Assembly: GCF_003432385.1 (NCBI RefSeq)
Contig: NZ_CP031841.1
Location: 3,077,579 to 3,141,578, forward strand
DNA length: 64,000 nucleotides
Direction of reading: 5' to 3'
From: Breoghania sp. L-A4
GTDB taxonomy: Bacteria > Pseudomonadota > Alphaproteobacteria > Rhizobiales > Stappiaceae
The position numbers and the translations under genes were made by a program. Of this stretch, positions 1-9,371 are shown in pieces. A model generated the notes under the pieces. That model searched no databases, was not told the DNA's origin, and saw only the letters and a program-made list of their open reading frames with translations. Within the stretch, counting starts at the first letter, position 1, and each line of letters begins with the position of its first letter.

Positions 1-43
1 GGAAAATAATGAGCAGGATGACGAGAATTGTGCCGAGTGACAT
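1..43 (-). CDS. DUF3309-type small membrane protein, N-terminal fragment
   Basis: Only the first 14 codons are inside the window; the gene runs off the left edge. The visible residues read MSLGTILVILLIIF, the hydrophobic opening typical of the short (about 50 residue) DUF3309 proteins common in Hyphomicrobiales, whose function is unknown. A GGAG stretch lies about 9 bases before the ATG, which supports this start. The family call rests on a short fragment, so it is tentative. Confidence 0.5.
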   Translation of the reverse strand, partial: MSLGTILVILLIIF

Positions 44-153
44 GGGTCATTTCTCCACGGAGTGACCGAAGCGGCTGAAAACCTGGGCCGCATGCGATCC
101 ATTGGCTGCAAGAACCGCGCGAGCGCACAAGCCGGCCCAGCGGTGGCGTCAAT

Positions 154-300
154 CTACTTCGTTTCGACGGTAATGCCGCGTTCTCCAACGCTCAATTCAA
201 TGCCCGAGGTCTTCTGGCTTTCCTGGTAGTACTGATAGCCGAGCACGCCGGCGGCAACGACGAGCACGGCGATGATCCCGTAAAGCGCGTTCTTATTCAT
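154..300 (-). CDS. small single-pass membrane protein, unknown function
   Basis: A 48-residue protein. Residues 5 to 24 form one transmembrane segment (LYGIIAVLVVAAGVLGYQYY), followed by a short polar tail ending GERGITVETK. I chose the ATG at 300 over upstream in-frame starts because GGAGAAG sits about 8 bases before it and the longer N-terminus looks like untranslated leader. I recognise no named family. It lies just after another small membrane protein gene on the same strand, so the two may share expression. Confidence 0.6.
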   Translation of the reverse strand: MNKNALYGIIAVLVVAAGVLGYQYYQESQKTSGIELSVGERGITVETK

Positions 301-545
301 GGTCTTCTCCGTCATGTCCCGCGCCGCCGGCGACGCGCCGTGCGGATCAGGGACTCTGCGGCTCCAACCATGCGCAAAGGTTCGTGCGACAACGGCCGCA
401 CGGCTCCGCCCAAGGTTTGGTTGGCAGGAATTCAACTCTCTCCGGCGCGAGTATCCGGAACAGCTTCGCGACTAAAACGGCTCACCGTGCGATTGGTTCC
501 ATCACCGGACACATTTTTTTAAGCGATCGATAAGCCCGGGCGCGT

Positions 546-1436
546 TCAGCCAGCGAGATCGGCCTGCGCGCGCGCCTGCGACAGCGCCTGAGCCCAGCGG
601 CCCGTGCGCTCCAGCCCGCCGAACGAATAGAAATGCAGCCGCACCGGCCCGCTTTCATGCTGCGCCTTCAGACCCGCCTCAAGCGCCGCGATGATCGGCT
701 CGGCGGAAACCCCGCGCAGAAGCTGAGGTGCCGCGCGCACGCTGCGCATGGGCAGATCGACCCAGCAGCGCAGCGCGATCTTCAAAAGCTTCGCGGCCTG
801 CGTCGGCCCCGCCAGCCCCAGGCTGACCGGCAGATGCGCGTCGATGCCGCGCAGCCAACCCAGCCAGTGCAGGATCTTCTCACCGTCGAAACAGAACTGG
901 GTGACGAGCGACGGCTGCCACCCCCTGCCCTCGATGAGACCGATCTTCTCCTTCAACTGCCGCGCCACATCGTCTTCGCCGACATGCGGATGCCCCTCCG
1001 GATAGCCGCCAACCGCCACGGACTCGAGCCCCGCACGCAAAAGGACGTCGCTCTTCAGCAGCGCCATGCTGTCGGAGAAAGGTCCGCGAGGCGCATTGAG
1101 ATCGCCGGCTATCACAAGACATTTGCGCGGCTGCGTCGCCTTCAGGAACGAATCCAGATCCTCTTCGGAGGTGAAATTGCGCGCCGCCAGATGCGGCACC
1201 GGCTCCAATCCCGCATCGCGGATGGCCTTCACCGCTTCGATCTGCCCATCAAGCGCCGTGCGCGGTAGGGAACTGAGAAAGATCTCTGTGCCCGGCTCCA
1301 GAACATCGCCAAGCGCTTCCGCCTCGGCTGCGGCGGGCAACGTCGCCTCCAGCGACCAGCCACGCCTGAGAAGACCTTCGCGGGTGTGCACCTCACCCGC
1401 CTGCATCCGGTCGATCAGCTCGCTGCGAATTTCCAT
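546..1436 (-). CDS. methylenetetrahydrofolate reductase (MetF-like)
   Basis: A protein of about 296 residues resembling the flavin-dependent methylenetetrahydrofolate reductase TIM barrel, which reduces 5,10-methylene-THF to 5-methyl-THF. Family-like features are an early Glu in a strand (GTEIFLSSLP), the segment VPHLAARNF, CLVIAGDLNAPRGP in mid-protein, and VTQFCFD with the conserved Phe/Asp. The start at 1436 follows GGGAGAGGGTG closely; a GTG one codon earlier is possible. It is followed on the same strand by an HTH/methyltransferase-like gene starting 1.4 kb upstream, and the two are 27 bases apart, so they probably form an operon. Variants of this type in alphaproteobacteria often serve C1 demethylation rather than methionine synthesis; which applies here cannot be told. 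Confidence 0.8.
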   Translation of the reverse strand: MEIRSELIDRMQAGEVHTREGLLRRGWSLEATLPAAAEAEALGDVLEPGTEIFLSSLPRTALDGQIEAVKAIRDAGLEPVPHLAARNFTSEEDLDSFLKATQPRKCLVIAGDLNAPRGPFSDSMALLKSDVLLRAGLESVAVGGYPEGHPHVGEDDVARQLKEKIGLIEGRGWQPSLVTQFCFDGEKILHWLGWLRGIDAHLPVSLGLAGPTQAAKLLKIALRCWVDLPMRSVRAAPQLLRGVSAEPIIAALEAGLKAQHESGPVRLHFYSFGGLERTGRWAQALSQARAQADLAG

Positions 1437-1463
1437 CACCCTCTCCCGTCCCGATTCAACGCC

Positions 1464-2924
1464 TCAATCGCGGCGCCTCGAGATCACGTAGCTTTCGTCA
1501 AAGAACCACAGTCCGCCACGCTCGCGCAGCACGTCGCGGGCCGCGTCCAGATAGCGGCCGTCCAGCGTCGCCTCCTCCAGGCGCCCGTCCTCCACCTGGG
1601 CCACATAGACGGCGGCGTTCCAGGCAGCGAACAGCGTCGAAGTGCCGATGGAGCTCGTCACCTCGCTGGGCAGCGTATGCATGTCGTAGCGGAAGATCGA
1701 TCGCTTGTCGGAATAGGCATTGAAGCTGAGTTCTCGGGCATCCGCGCCCAGTTCCTGTTTCACCGCCTTGAGAATGTCGTGCCGGGTGGTGCGGAACGGA
1801 TTGTCGTCGGGCCACACCTTGCGGATCATCTCCATGCCCGGGTCCTCCCCGCGCGAATGGATGCCGATCAGCCGCCCGCCCGGCCCCAGCGCCCGGGCCA
1901 GCGGCGCCACCACCTTCTTGGCCTTGAACTCCGCTGAGGCCCGCGCCCGGTATGGTTGCGAGGCGACCACAAGATCGAACTCGGCACGCGCGGCGCCCAG
2001 CTTCGGGATGATCGGGTCGAGCAGGAACTTGTGATCCTCGCGGTAGAGCACCAGCGCCACCGGCCGGTCGTAGACGGGATTCCCGTTGGCGCCGATGCGC
2101 GCCTGCCAGTTCTCGGCGAGGAACGGCTGCAGCGCGGTGATCTGCTGCTCGAAGTCGTGCGCGGAATTGCCCTGCAGGGCGCATTCCTTCCACACGAAGC
2201 TTCCCGCCGCCTTGGTCGAGCGCGTTGTCAGCCACGGCGCCTCGCCATAGTACAGATTGGTCAGCACCAGAACGCTCGCGGGATGCTCGAAAAACCGGTC
2301 CGGCATCTTGTCCAGCGTCAGCCGGATGTCCTCCAGACTCACCTCCTTGCCCACCACGTAAAACGGCGTGGTGGGGAAGCGGTGATGCATGGCGCGCATC
2401 AGCCGCGCCAGCACGGTTCCATCGCCGACGCCGGCGTCGAACACCCGCACGGCGGGCGGCCGCGGATGGATATGGGCAAGCTCCAGCGCCACCCGGTTCG
2501 ACGCCACCCATTTCTCCGAGCAGGTGTTGACGAACAGCAGGTATTTCTGGCGGTTGTCGAAGAAGCGGAAATTCGTGTCGCTCTCGGGGTCCGTTGGGCC
2601 CCATGTGCCGCCCGGCCTTGGCGCCGTTTCCACCCGGCGCACCCGCGGCAAGGCCTCGGCGGAAGGCTGGAGCACCACCGCCTCAGCCGCTGGCTGCTCA
2701 GACACCGGCTGATCGGAAGCCACCAGCAAGGCGCGCTGCGCGCCGGGGTTTCCAGCCATATAGCTGCGGATGCGGCCGAGCGTCTTGGCGCTGATCCGGC
2801 CGCCGTCACGGATCCGCCCCACGAGCTTGCCGTCGTTGACGGCCATACGCCCAAAAGTGCTCTCCGCCATGCCGGCGGCACGGCAATAGCGTGCGATTTC
2901 GTCGAGGATACGCGAGCGTTCCAT
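1464..2924 (-). CDS. HTH plus SAM-methyltransferase-like protein
   Basis: A 486-residue protein in two parts. Residues 1 to about 60 look like a helix-turn-helix (EIARYCRAAGMAESTFGRM, then ISAKTLGRIRSYM). After a Pro/Ala-rich linker, a Rossmann-type methyltransferase core begins near residue 165 with VRVFDAGVGDGTVLARLM, a good motif I (hhDxGxGxG). A later stretch, FDLVVASQPYRA, resembles motif IV, and GGRLIGIHSRGEDPG follows. Substrate is unknown. Coupling to the downstream MetF-like gene suggests a role in C1 metabolism. It could be a DNA-binding regulator with a retained methyltransferase fold instead of an active enzyme. Confidence 0.65.
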   Translation of the reverse strand: MERSRILDEIARYCRAAGMAESTFGRMAVNDGKLVGRIRDGGRISAKTLGRIRSYMAGNPGAQRALLVASDQPVSEQPAAEAVVLQPSAEALPRVRRVETAPRPGGTWGPTDPESDTNFRFFDNRQKYLLFVNTCSEKWVASNRVALELAHIHPRPPAVRVFDAGVGDGTVLARLMRAMHHRFPTTPFYVVGKEVSLEDIRLTLDKMPDRFFEHPASVLVLTNLYYGEAPWLTTRSTKAAGSFVWKECALQGNSAHDFEQQITALQPFLAENWQARIGANGNPVYDRPVALVLYREDHKFLLDPIIPKLGAARAEFDLVVASQPYRARASAEFKAKKVVAPLARALGPGGRLIGIHSRGEDPGMEMIRKVWPDDNPFRTTRHDILKAVKQELGADARELSFNAYSDKRSIFRYDMHTLPSEVTSSIGTSTLFAAWNAAVYVAQVEDGRLEEATLDGRYLDAARDVLRERGGLWFFDESYVISRRRD

Positions 2925-3189
2925 GACCGTCGCGGCCTGCGGTGGCCGCCCCGTGTTTCCCAGATGATACAGGGCATGCTTTGCACCCTGTCATTTTTCA
3001 GAAGTCTATGCTTGTGACGCCAGTCGCGACACCATAAATTTTCCCACCAATTGAGTGGGCAATTGCGTGGGGAAAGTAGACGCGACAATCACTGAAAAGC
3101 CATTGAAAAAGGTTGCCCACCGCAGTGCTCACCGCGATGGGCAACAGGCCAGCAGCCGCGGCGCAAGACCGGGCGCCTCGCCGCAGCTG

Positions 3190-4200
3190 CTATTTCAGCT
3201 TCATGAGCTTTTCCGCGTTTTTATGGTAGATTTTCGCGCGGTCCGCGTCCGGAATATCGATCGCATCCAGGATCTTGATCGTCTCGCGGATATACATCGG
3301 CCCTTTTTCGGGGTCGAAGGGAGCGTCCGACGCGAACACCACGTGATCGGCGCCGAAGAAATCGATGGCGCTCAGCGTGGCCATCCTGGAGCCGAAGGTT
3401 GCCGTGTCGGCATAGAACATCTTGAAGTAGTCGAGCGGGCGCTTCTTCATCTCCTTGAGCAACGCCTGATAGTCGACATCCGAGGTCCGGGCGCCGAGCT
3501 GATCCTGACCGGGGCCGACGCGACCCTCGAAGAACGGGATCATACCGCCGCCGTGGTGGGTGATGATCTTCAACTCCGGCAGCCGGTCAAACAGTTTCGA
3601 AAACACCAGCCGCGCCATGGCGGCGGATGTCTCGTAGGGCCAACCGAACGTCCACCAGATCTCGAACAGCGACTTCTCTTCCTCGAGATAGTCGGGGAAG
3701 GTCGCGCCGCGTGCCGGATGGAGCCAGATCGGCAGGTCGACCTCAGCCATGTAGTCGTACAACGGCTGGTATTCCGGTGCGTCGATCGCCTTGCCCGACA
3801 CATTGGTGAAGATCTGGATGCCGCGCGCGCCGAGATTCTCGATGGCGTGCCTGGTTTCCGGCATCAAGGCGTCGATCGTGCCCATCGGGACGGTCGCGAT
3901 GAAGGCAGGGAAACGATCGGGATACTTCTGGCACAGCTCGGCCATGCTCTCCGAACCGATGCGCGAAAGCTCGACGGCCTGGCTCTGATTGCCGATGTAT
4001 TCCAGCGGCGGCGACGCGAGCGAAAGCACCTGCGCGTAATCGTCGAATGTGTCCATGACACGGAAACGCTCGTCGAGATCGGTCATCATCGGGACCTTCT
4101 CCGAACGCATCGTGATGTCTTTCGGCTGGCCGGTCACCTCGAGCAGCTTCTCGTAGAATGCCTTCGGCCAGATATGGTTGAAGATGTCGAGCTTATACAC
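3190..4200 (-). CDS. amidohydrolase-2 / ACMSD-like decarboxylase family protein
   Basis: A 336-residue metal-dependent hydrolase-fold protein of the aminocarboxymuconate-semialdehyde decarboxylase group. Visible motifs are WLHPARG, IITHHGGGMIPF and VFASDAPFDPEKG, supplying the usual barrel His and Asp metal or catalytic residues. The N-terminal metal motif, normally HxH (as in DIHSHILP), reads DIFNHIWP, so the first His is Phe. Translation starts at GTG, with a strong AGGAGGT about 9 bases upstream. It stands alone: 265 bases of non-coding DNA separate its end from the HTH gene, and 643 bases precede it. The substrate is unknown; a decarboxylase or hydrolase of an aromatic or dicarboxylic compound is plausible. 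Confidence 0.75.
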   Translation of the reverse strand: MYKLDIFNHIWPKAFYEKLLEVTGQPKDITMRSEKVPMMTDLDERFRVMDTFDDYAQVLSLASPPLEYIGNQSQAVELSRIGSESMAELCQKYPDRFPAFIATVPMGTIDALMPETRHAIENLGARGIQIFTNVSGKAIDAPEYQPLYDYMAEVDLPIWLHPARGATFPDYLEEEKSLFEIWWTFGWPYETSAAMARLVFSKLFDRLPELKIITHHGGGMIPFFEGRVGPGQDQLGARTSDVDYQALLKEMKKRPLDYFKMFYADTATFGSRMATLSAIDFFGADHVVFASDAPFDPEKGPMYIRETIKILDAIDIPDADRAKIYHKNAEKLMKLK

Positions 4201-4843
4201 CAGGCGTCTACCTCCTAGAGCCTTGCCGGCACCAACCTCCCGGCAGCGTCAGGGATGTCCGTTCGGCGATAAACTCCCTGTCGGATCAGGGAGAGGTCGC
4301 GGACAGCAATCCTGCTCACCCCGGCGCCCGCGGCGCGGCAAAGCGGATCAATGCCGTGCAACGCTCGCGGCACGGCAAAACTGGGAACAGGAGAACCACG
4401 AGATCCCGCAGTGGCCCTGTACGATACAACCGGCCCGCGCCCGGCGATTCCCGCCTTGTTGCGCCAACCGGCCGGCTTCATAGCGACGAAACGCCAGACG
4501 TATGGAAACGCGCGGCGCCTCGGTTCCACAGGCCCACGCACAGGCCGGCCTCATGGCGCGGCCACACGCTAGCGCGGGGCATTCCGCCTCGCAACTCCAA
4601 ATCTCACATTATGGGATTTTCTACCCACAAATAGATGAAGCAGCCCCGGGGCGGCTCCACCAACGCGAATGCGCAACGTTTAAACAGGTCCGGGGCGGCC
4701 ATCGACGGGCCAGCCTCGTCCATCCGGCAATCGTCAATGGGCTTGACGCAAGGCGGCGATTATCGCGCCACGCGCCGAACCCGCGCCACGCGCCGGATCC
4801 GGATGCCGCTCACCGTGGACATCGTGCGTTGCAAATGGAATTG
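4201..4843. other. intergenic region, no gene seen
   Basis: These 643 bases lie between the amidohydrolase start and the solute-binding-protein stop. I see the AGGAGGT ribosome site of the amidohydrolase near 4215, and a short inverted pair around 4267 to 4292 (CTCCCTGTCGGATCAGGGAG). No open frame here has a believable start and codon pattern, and no RNA gene is apparent. Confidence 0.5.
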
Positions 4844-5644
4844 TTATTCCGGAAGGCTGTTCAACCCGTACCGGATGAGGATTTCCTCAAACCGGCCCGT
4901 CTCGCGCAGCCGCGTCACGCCGGCGTCGAACGCGTCGACAAGCATCTCGCCGCGCGCGTTGGGCGTGAAGGCGAAGGAGACGAAGTCAAGTGCGCCGGTC
5001 GGAACCAGGGCGATGCTGTCCCGCACGTTCAACGCCGACGCCATATAGGTGCCTACGTGGCGGTTCTCGAGAAATGCATCGATCCGCCCGGCCAACAGCA
5101 TGCGAAACAGCAGACCCAGGTTCGAATGGCTGGAAACCGTGATCACGCGGTCCAGATTGCCGCGGTTCTCGGCGATATAGGAATCGATGGGACCATTATC
5201 GTCGTAGGTGTAGTCCTTGATGACGCCCAGCCTCAGCGCCTTGAGCGAGTCCACACCCGTGAAATCGAAAATCTCACCCACGCGCACGAAAACGATGGTT
5301 TCATCCGAGCTGAGCATATTGGACCCAAACAAATGCTCCGGCGCGGTCGCCCGGGTGGCACCGACGGCCGCGTCCACATTCCCGACATACGATTCACGCA
5401 GCGCCCGGCTCCAGGGCATCACCTCGTAGCGCATCTCGTAGCCGGACATGGCGAATGCCTCGCGGCCAATCTCGATCAGAAAACCGGGCTTGGCGTCGCC
5501 GGGGTTGCAGTTGTAGGGACACCACGGGTCGGCGGCCACGCGCACGACGGCGCTCTCGTCAGCCGCGATAGCATCCGGAGCCCGGAAGAACACGGCGAAC
5601 GATACGGCAACTGCAAGGATGACAAAGAAGGATATCCCTCGCAT
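4844..5644 (-). CDS. periplasmic solute-binding protein, family 3
   Basis: A 266-residue secreted protein with an N-terminal signal peptide (hydrophobic SFFVILAVAVSFAVFF, then AIAADES). It has the two-lobed family 3 binding-protein pattern: ADPWCPYNCNPG near the N-terminus with a Cys pair, GFLIEIGREAFAMSGY, VMPWSRALR, LGVIKDYTYDD, and a C-terminal helix ending ILIRYGLNSLPE. Such proteins bind amino acids or similar polar ligands in the periplasm. The ATG at 5644 is chosen because GGAG lies about 8 bases upstream and the signal peptide then begins at once. No permease or ATPase gene is nearby. It is divergent from a hybrid sensor kinase, so a sensory role is possible. Confidence 0.8.
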   Translation of the reverse strand: MRGISFFVILAVAVSFAVFFRAPDAIAADESAVVRVAADPWCPYNCNPGDAKPGFLIEIGREAFAMSGYEMRYEVMPWSRALRESYVGNVDAAVGATRATAPEHLFGSNMLSSDETIVFVRVGEIFDFTGVDSLKALRLGVIKDYTYDDNGPIDSYIAENRGNLDRVITVSSHSNLGLLFRMLLAGRIDAFLENRHVGTYMASALNVRDSIALVPTGALDFVSFAFTPNARGEMLVDAFDAGVTRLRETGRFEEILIRYGLNSLPE

Positions 5645-6039
5645 GAGCGTCTCCACGCCTGAAACCGGCGCCAACAGAAGCTCCAGGGCACGTAAATTCT
5701 ATTATATATGCGATCGTCCCGCTGCTGATTTTATGGACAGAATTACCTAGAAATTAATAATTTCCCTCAGGGTTAACACCCGCCTTCACATAAGAATGCA
5801 AATCTAGTCTATTATGCTCGCAATAGCTGAATTCGTTTCACAGCATTCAGGTCATTAGCGGAACGAGGCATGCCATCAACGCGCGATCCGCACACGCCGC
5901 CCGTCACACGGCGCGGCTGGCATGACGGCAATCGTTGGCCCGGCCGAAATATATCCTGCCGGCGCGGCACGGCTTCCGACCGGACACGTCACCGCGCGCC
6001 CGGCAGGACCAAAGCCCCTCGTGTCCAATTGGCAGTCAC
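5645..6039. promoter_or_regulatory. divergent promoter region between binding protein and sensor kinase
   Basis: About 395 bases between two divergent genes. The part from 5695 to 5835 is distinctly AT-rich, for example TTCTATTATATATGCG and AGAAATTAATAATTTC, while the flanking coding DNA is GC-rich, so promoters for both genes probably lie here. I cannot place exact -35 and -10 boxes or an operator. Confidence 0.4.
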
Positions 6040-8331
6040 ATGAACGCCGCCATCCCGCTCCACCGCAGGATCTCCTTCAAGCTGGCCCGCCTGGCGCTTG
6101 GCGTAGCCATGGCCGTTGGCCTGCTGGTGAGCGCGGTTCAGGTCTCCCTCGATTTCGCAAACCAGCGGCAGGAAAACGCGGAAATCGTCACCCGCATCCT
6201 CAACGCCGCGGACCCGACCGCCCAGCGCGCCATTCTCACGCTGGATCCCTTTCTGGCACAGGAGGTGGTCAACGGGCTGATCAGCTACGAATTCATCATT
6301 GCCGCAACCATCGATGACGAACTCGGCACCACGCTCGCCCAGGCGGACCGCCGCCAGCGCATGAACAGCCCGACACGCTGGCTGACGCCGCTGCTGGCCG
6401 ACGAGTTCGAACGCTTCGATGTCCAGTTGAGTGTGCCGAAGAAGCCGCCAGACCAGTCCGGCCGCCTCTCCGTCGTCATCGATACTGATCGTGCCTTGCT
6501 GCCATTCTACATGCGCGCCTCCGTAACGCTTCTGTCCGTCCTGCTGCTGATCGTCTTCGTCGTTCTGCTGTTTCTGGCGATATTCTACATCCTGATCACC
6601 AAGCCGCTGCTGCGCGTCATCGGCGATCTGACGGATGTCGATCCGGATGATCCCGAGCGGCCGATGACGCCGATTTCTCCCCTGTCTCCCAGTCATCGGC
6701 ACGACGAACTCGGCATGCTGCGGGATACCGGAAACCGGTTCATCGCGGCGATCTCCGCCCGCATGCATGAACTGCGCGAAAGTAACGCCGCCCTGGCTTT
6801 CAACGAACAGCGCTTCAAGGACTACACCGCGGCGGCGTCCGACTGGTTCTGGGAGCAAGACGCCAACCTGCGCTTCATCGCGCTGCCCGACAATCCCGCC
6901 AACCCCGCCTTCACCGACAACTACGTGTGGACCGGCAAGAGGCTGTGGGAGGTCGATGGCGCCGACGTTTCCGAACCCAAGTGGGCCGCCCTAATGGCGG
7001 ACCTCGACGCGCGGCGCGAATTTCGAAAGTTTCGCACCGAGCACGAGTTGCCCGACGGCCGCATCCGCAAGCTCGAAATCAGCGGCATGCCCTATTTCGA
7101 CCCCTCCGGCGCATTTTGCGGCTATCGCGGCGTCGCCACCGACGTGACCGAAACAGCGCGCGTGGAGGAACAGCTCGCGCACACGGCCAATCTGGAATCA
7201 CTCGGCCGGCTGACCGGCGGCATCGCGCACGACTTCAACAACCTGTTGGCGATCATCCAGGGCAACCTTGAGCTCTTGGGCGAGGAGTTGGAGGAGCAGG
7301 AGCTGCCGTCCGATCGCGTGGCGACCTCCATTCAGGCAACGCTGCGCGGCAGCGAGCTGACCCAGCAGCTTCTGGCCATCGCCCGCCGCCAGCATCTCGT
7401 GACGAAACCGGTCAACATCAACCAGATCATCGCCGGCACTCAGAAGATGCTGTTGCGGGTTCTCGAAAGCACCGTGCACATCAAGACCTACCTGGCCGAA
7501 GACCTCTGGATCGCCGACATCGATGTCTCGCGGATGGAAAACGTGCTCATCAACCTTGCGCTCAACGCCCGCGACGCGATGCCGGAAGGCGGCCTGCTGA
7601 TGATCGAGACCGGCAACATCACCATCGCGGCCGATTCAGCCGCCCACTTCGGGTCCGACGTCATTCCGGGCGACTATGTGCGCCTGACCCTGTCGGACAC
7701 CGGTGTCGGCATGCCGCCGGATGTGCAGAAGCGAATTTTCGAACCCTTCTACACCACCAAGCCGCTGGGAAGCGGCACCGGTCTTGGCCTGAGCCAGATC
7801 CATGGATTCATCAAGCAGTCCGGAGGATACATTTCCGTCTACTCCGAACCCGACAACGGCACCACGTTCCAACTCTATTTGCCGCGCTCCCTCAAGTCGC
7901 CGCATGAGTTCGACAGCCGCGAGACAGCACCCGCCGATACCTCCAAGCTTCCCGATGCGCAGGTGCTGATCGTCGAGGACAATCCGGATCTTCGGCAGCT
8001 CGCGCGCACGATCGTCGAGGGACTGGGATTAAGAGTGCTGGAAAGCGGCAGCGGCGAGGAAGCCGTGACAATCGCCAAGGCGGCCGGAGGCATCGACCTG
8101 CTGCTCAGCGATATCGTGCTGACCGGTCAGATGACGGGTCGCGACGTGGGTGACACGCTACAAGAGCTCTATCCCGACATCGCCATCATCTACATGTCGG
8201 GCTACGCGGAGCGCGCACTGCTGCATCGCGGACAAAGCGACCCCGGCGCCACGCTGCTGCAGAAGCCGTTTCAGAGAAAGGAACTGATCAACGCCATTGC
8301 GAACCTGCTCAGCCCGGCCCCCGTGCTCTAG
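6040..8331 (+). CDS. membrane hybrid sensor histidine kinase with PAS and receiver domains
   Basis: A 763-residue protein from the ATG at 6040; the frame is open upstream but only to a TTG, and no strong ribosome site marks any start. Order of parts: transmembrane helix near 15-35, periplasmic region to about 150, second transmembrane helix near 162-187, HAMP-like linker, PAS fold near 255-375 (YTAAASDWFWEQD to FCGYRGVATDVTE), and the phosphoacceptor helix GGIAHDFNNLLAI with His near 397. The ATP-binding domain follows (N-box LALNARDAMP, DTGVGM, GTGLGLS), then a receiver domain with phosphorylated Asp near 691 in LLSDIVLT and the conserved Lys in LLQKPFQ. No DNA-binding partner is adjacent. 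Its stop codon carries a stack of mobile elements, which leave the protein intact. Confidence 0.9.
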   Translation: MNAAIPLHRRISFKLARLALGVAMAVGLLVSAVQVSLDFANQRQENAEIVTRILNAADPTAQRAILTLDPFLAQEVVNGLISYEFIIAATIDDELGTTLAQADRRQRMNSPTRWLTPLLADEFERFDVQLSVPKKPPDQSGRLSVVIDTDRALLPFYMRASVTLLSVLLLIVFVVLLFLAIFYILITKPLLRVIGDLTDVDPDDPERPMTPISPLSPSHRHDELGMLRDTGNRFIAAISARMHELRESNAALAFNEQRFKDYTAAASDWFWEQDANLRFIALPDNPANPAFTDNYVWTGKRLWEVDGADVSEPKWAALMADLDARREFRKFRTEHELPDGRIRKLEISGMPYFDPSGAFCGYRGVATDVTETARVEEQLAHTANLESLGRLTGGIAHDFNNLLAIIQGNLELLGEELEEQELPSDRVATSIQATLRGSELTQQLLAIARRQHLVTKPVNINQIIAGTQKMLLRVLESTVHIKTYLAEDLWIADIDVSRMENVLINLALNARDAMPEGGLLMIETGNITIAADSAAHFGSDVIPGDYVRLTLSDTGVGMPPDVQKRIFEPFYTTKPLGSGTGLGLSQIHGFIKQSGGYISVYSEPDNGTTFQLYLPRSLKSPHEFDSRETAPADTSKLPDAQVLIVEDNPDLRQLARTIVEGLGLRVLESGSGEEAVTIAKAAGGIDLLLSDIVLTGQMTGRDVGDTLQELYPDIAIIYMSGYAERALLHRGQSDPGATLLQKPFQRKELINAIANLLSPAPVL

Positions 8332-8332
8332 A

Positions 8333-9366
8333 TGTGAGCTTTCAACAGGTTGTCCATTCGGACCTGACCGAGGAGACTGGAGTTACCACGCTTCAGCACG
8401 CATCGGAGGGTCCGAATGAACATCCACAAGAATGCCCGCCTGACACCGTTGCGTCGAGGGGAGATGGCCCAAGCGGTCATTGAAGGTCGTCTTTCCCGGG
8501 CCCAGGCGGCGCGGGTCTATGGCGTGTCGGCCAAGATCGTTGCCCGGTGGGCCGAACGCTACAGGGCGGAAGGCCCGGCCGGCATGGTCGACCGCTCCTC
8601 TCGGCCAGGCCGGATGCCCAGCGCAACCGATCCGCTCCTCTGTGAACGCATCATCGCCCTGCGCCGTCAGCGCTGGACAGGTAAGCACATCGCTCGGGAG
8701 GTCGGCTGTCACCGGCCACCGTCAGCCGGGCGCTGCGGCGGGCAGGCCTCTCCCGGCTCAAGGACCTCGATCCGGCCGAACCGGTGCGCCGCTATGAACG
8801 CCAGCATCCGGGCGAGTTGATCCACATCGACATCAAGAAACTCGGTCGGTTCGACCGCGTCGGCCACCGCATCACCGGCGATCGCACCGGCCAGTCCAAC
8901 AGCCGCGGTGTCGGCTGGGAGTTTGTCCATGTCTGCATCGACGATGCCTCGCGCATCGCCTTCAGCCAGATCTTGCCCGACGAGAAGAAACACAGTGCGG
9001 TCGCTTTCCTGCGCGCCGCGCTCGCCTATTACGAGAGCCTGGGCGTCACCGTCACCCGCGTCATGACCGACAATGGCGCCTGCTACAAATCGAAAGCCTT
9101 CGCAAAAGCCTGCCGCGATCTCGGCCTCAAGCACATCCGCACCCGACCCTACACGCCCAAGACAAACGGCAAGGCCGAACGCTTCATACAGACCGCGTTG
9201 CGGGAATGGGCCTATGCCATCGCCTACCCAACGTCACGCCATCGCGCAGCCGAACTGCCGATCTGGCTACACCGCTACAATTGGCACCGGCCACATGGCA
9301 GCCTAAAATCCAAAACACCGATCAGTCGACTCGATCTAACCGAGGACAACCTCTTGAGGCTCCACA
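8333..9366 (+). mobile_element. IS481-family insertion sequence
   Basis: A 1034-base element. Its ends are inverted repeats: left TGTGAGCTTTCAACAGGTTG, and right, read on the other strand, TGTGGAGCCTCAAGAGGTTG. It is flanked by TCTAGA (8327-8332) on the left and TCTAGG (9367-9372) on the right, matching the NCTAGN target known for IS481. The left CTAG contains the stop codon of the histidine kinase, which is therefore preserved. The element abuts an IS5-family element on its right. Confidence 0.85.
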
Positions 9367-9371
9367 TCTAG
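8416..9371 (+). pseudogene. IS481-family transposase, frameshifted
   Basis: DDE transposase of about 318 residues if the frame is repaired. The N-terminal HTH (LSRAQAARVYGVSAKIVARW) is in one frame to about 8706. The catalytic part continues in another frame from SPATVSRALRRAGLSRL, with HIDIKKLGRF, VMTDNGACYKSKAF and TPKTNGKAERFIQTAL supplying the DDE residues. Adding one G between 8706 and 8707 gives GVSPATVS and restores the family sequence. The stop codon TAG at 9369-9371 lies in the flanking CTAG target, not in the element. The same type of one-base loss occurs in several host genes here, so sequencing error is as likely as inactivation. Confidence 0.85.

Noticed and set aside
1440-1463. 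SAM or cobalamin riboswitch near the MetF-like gene
   Set aside because: Only 27 bases separate it from the upstream gene, and no riboswitch-like conserved boxes were seen upstream of the pair.
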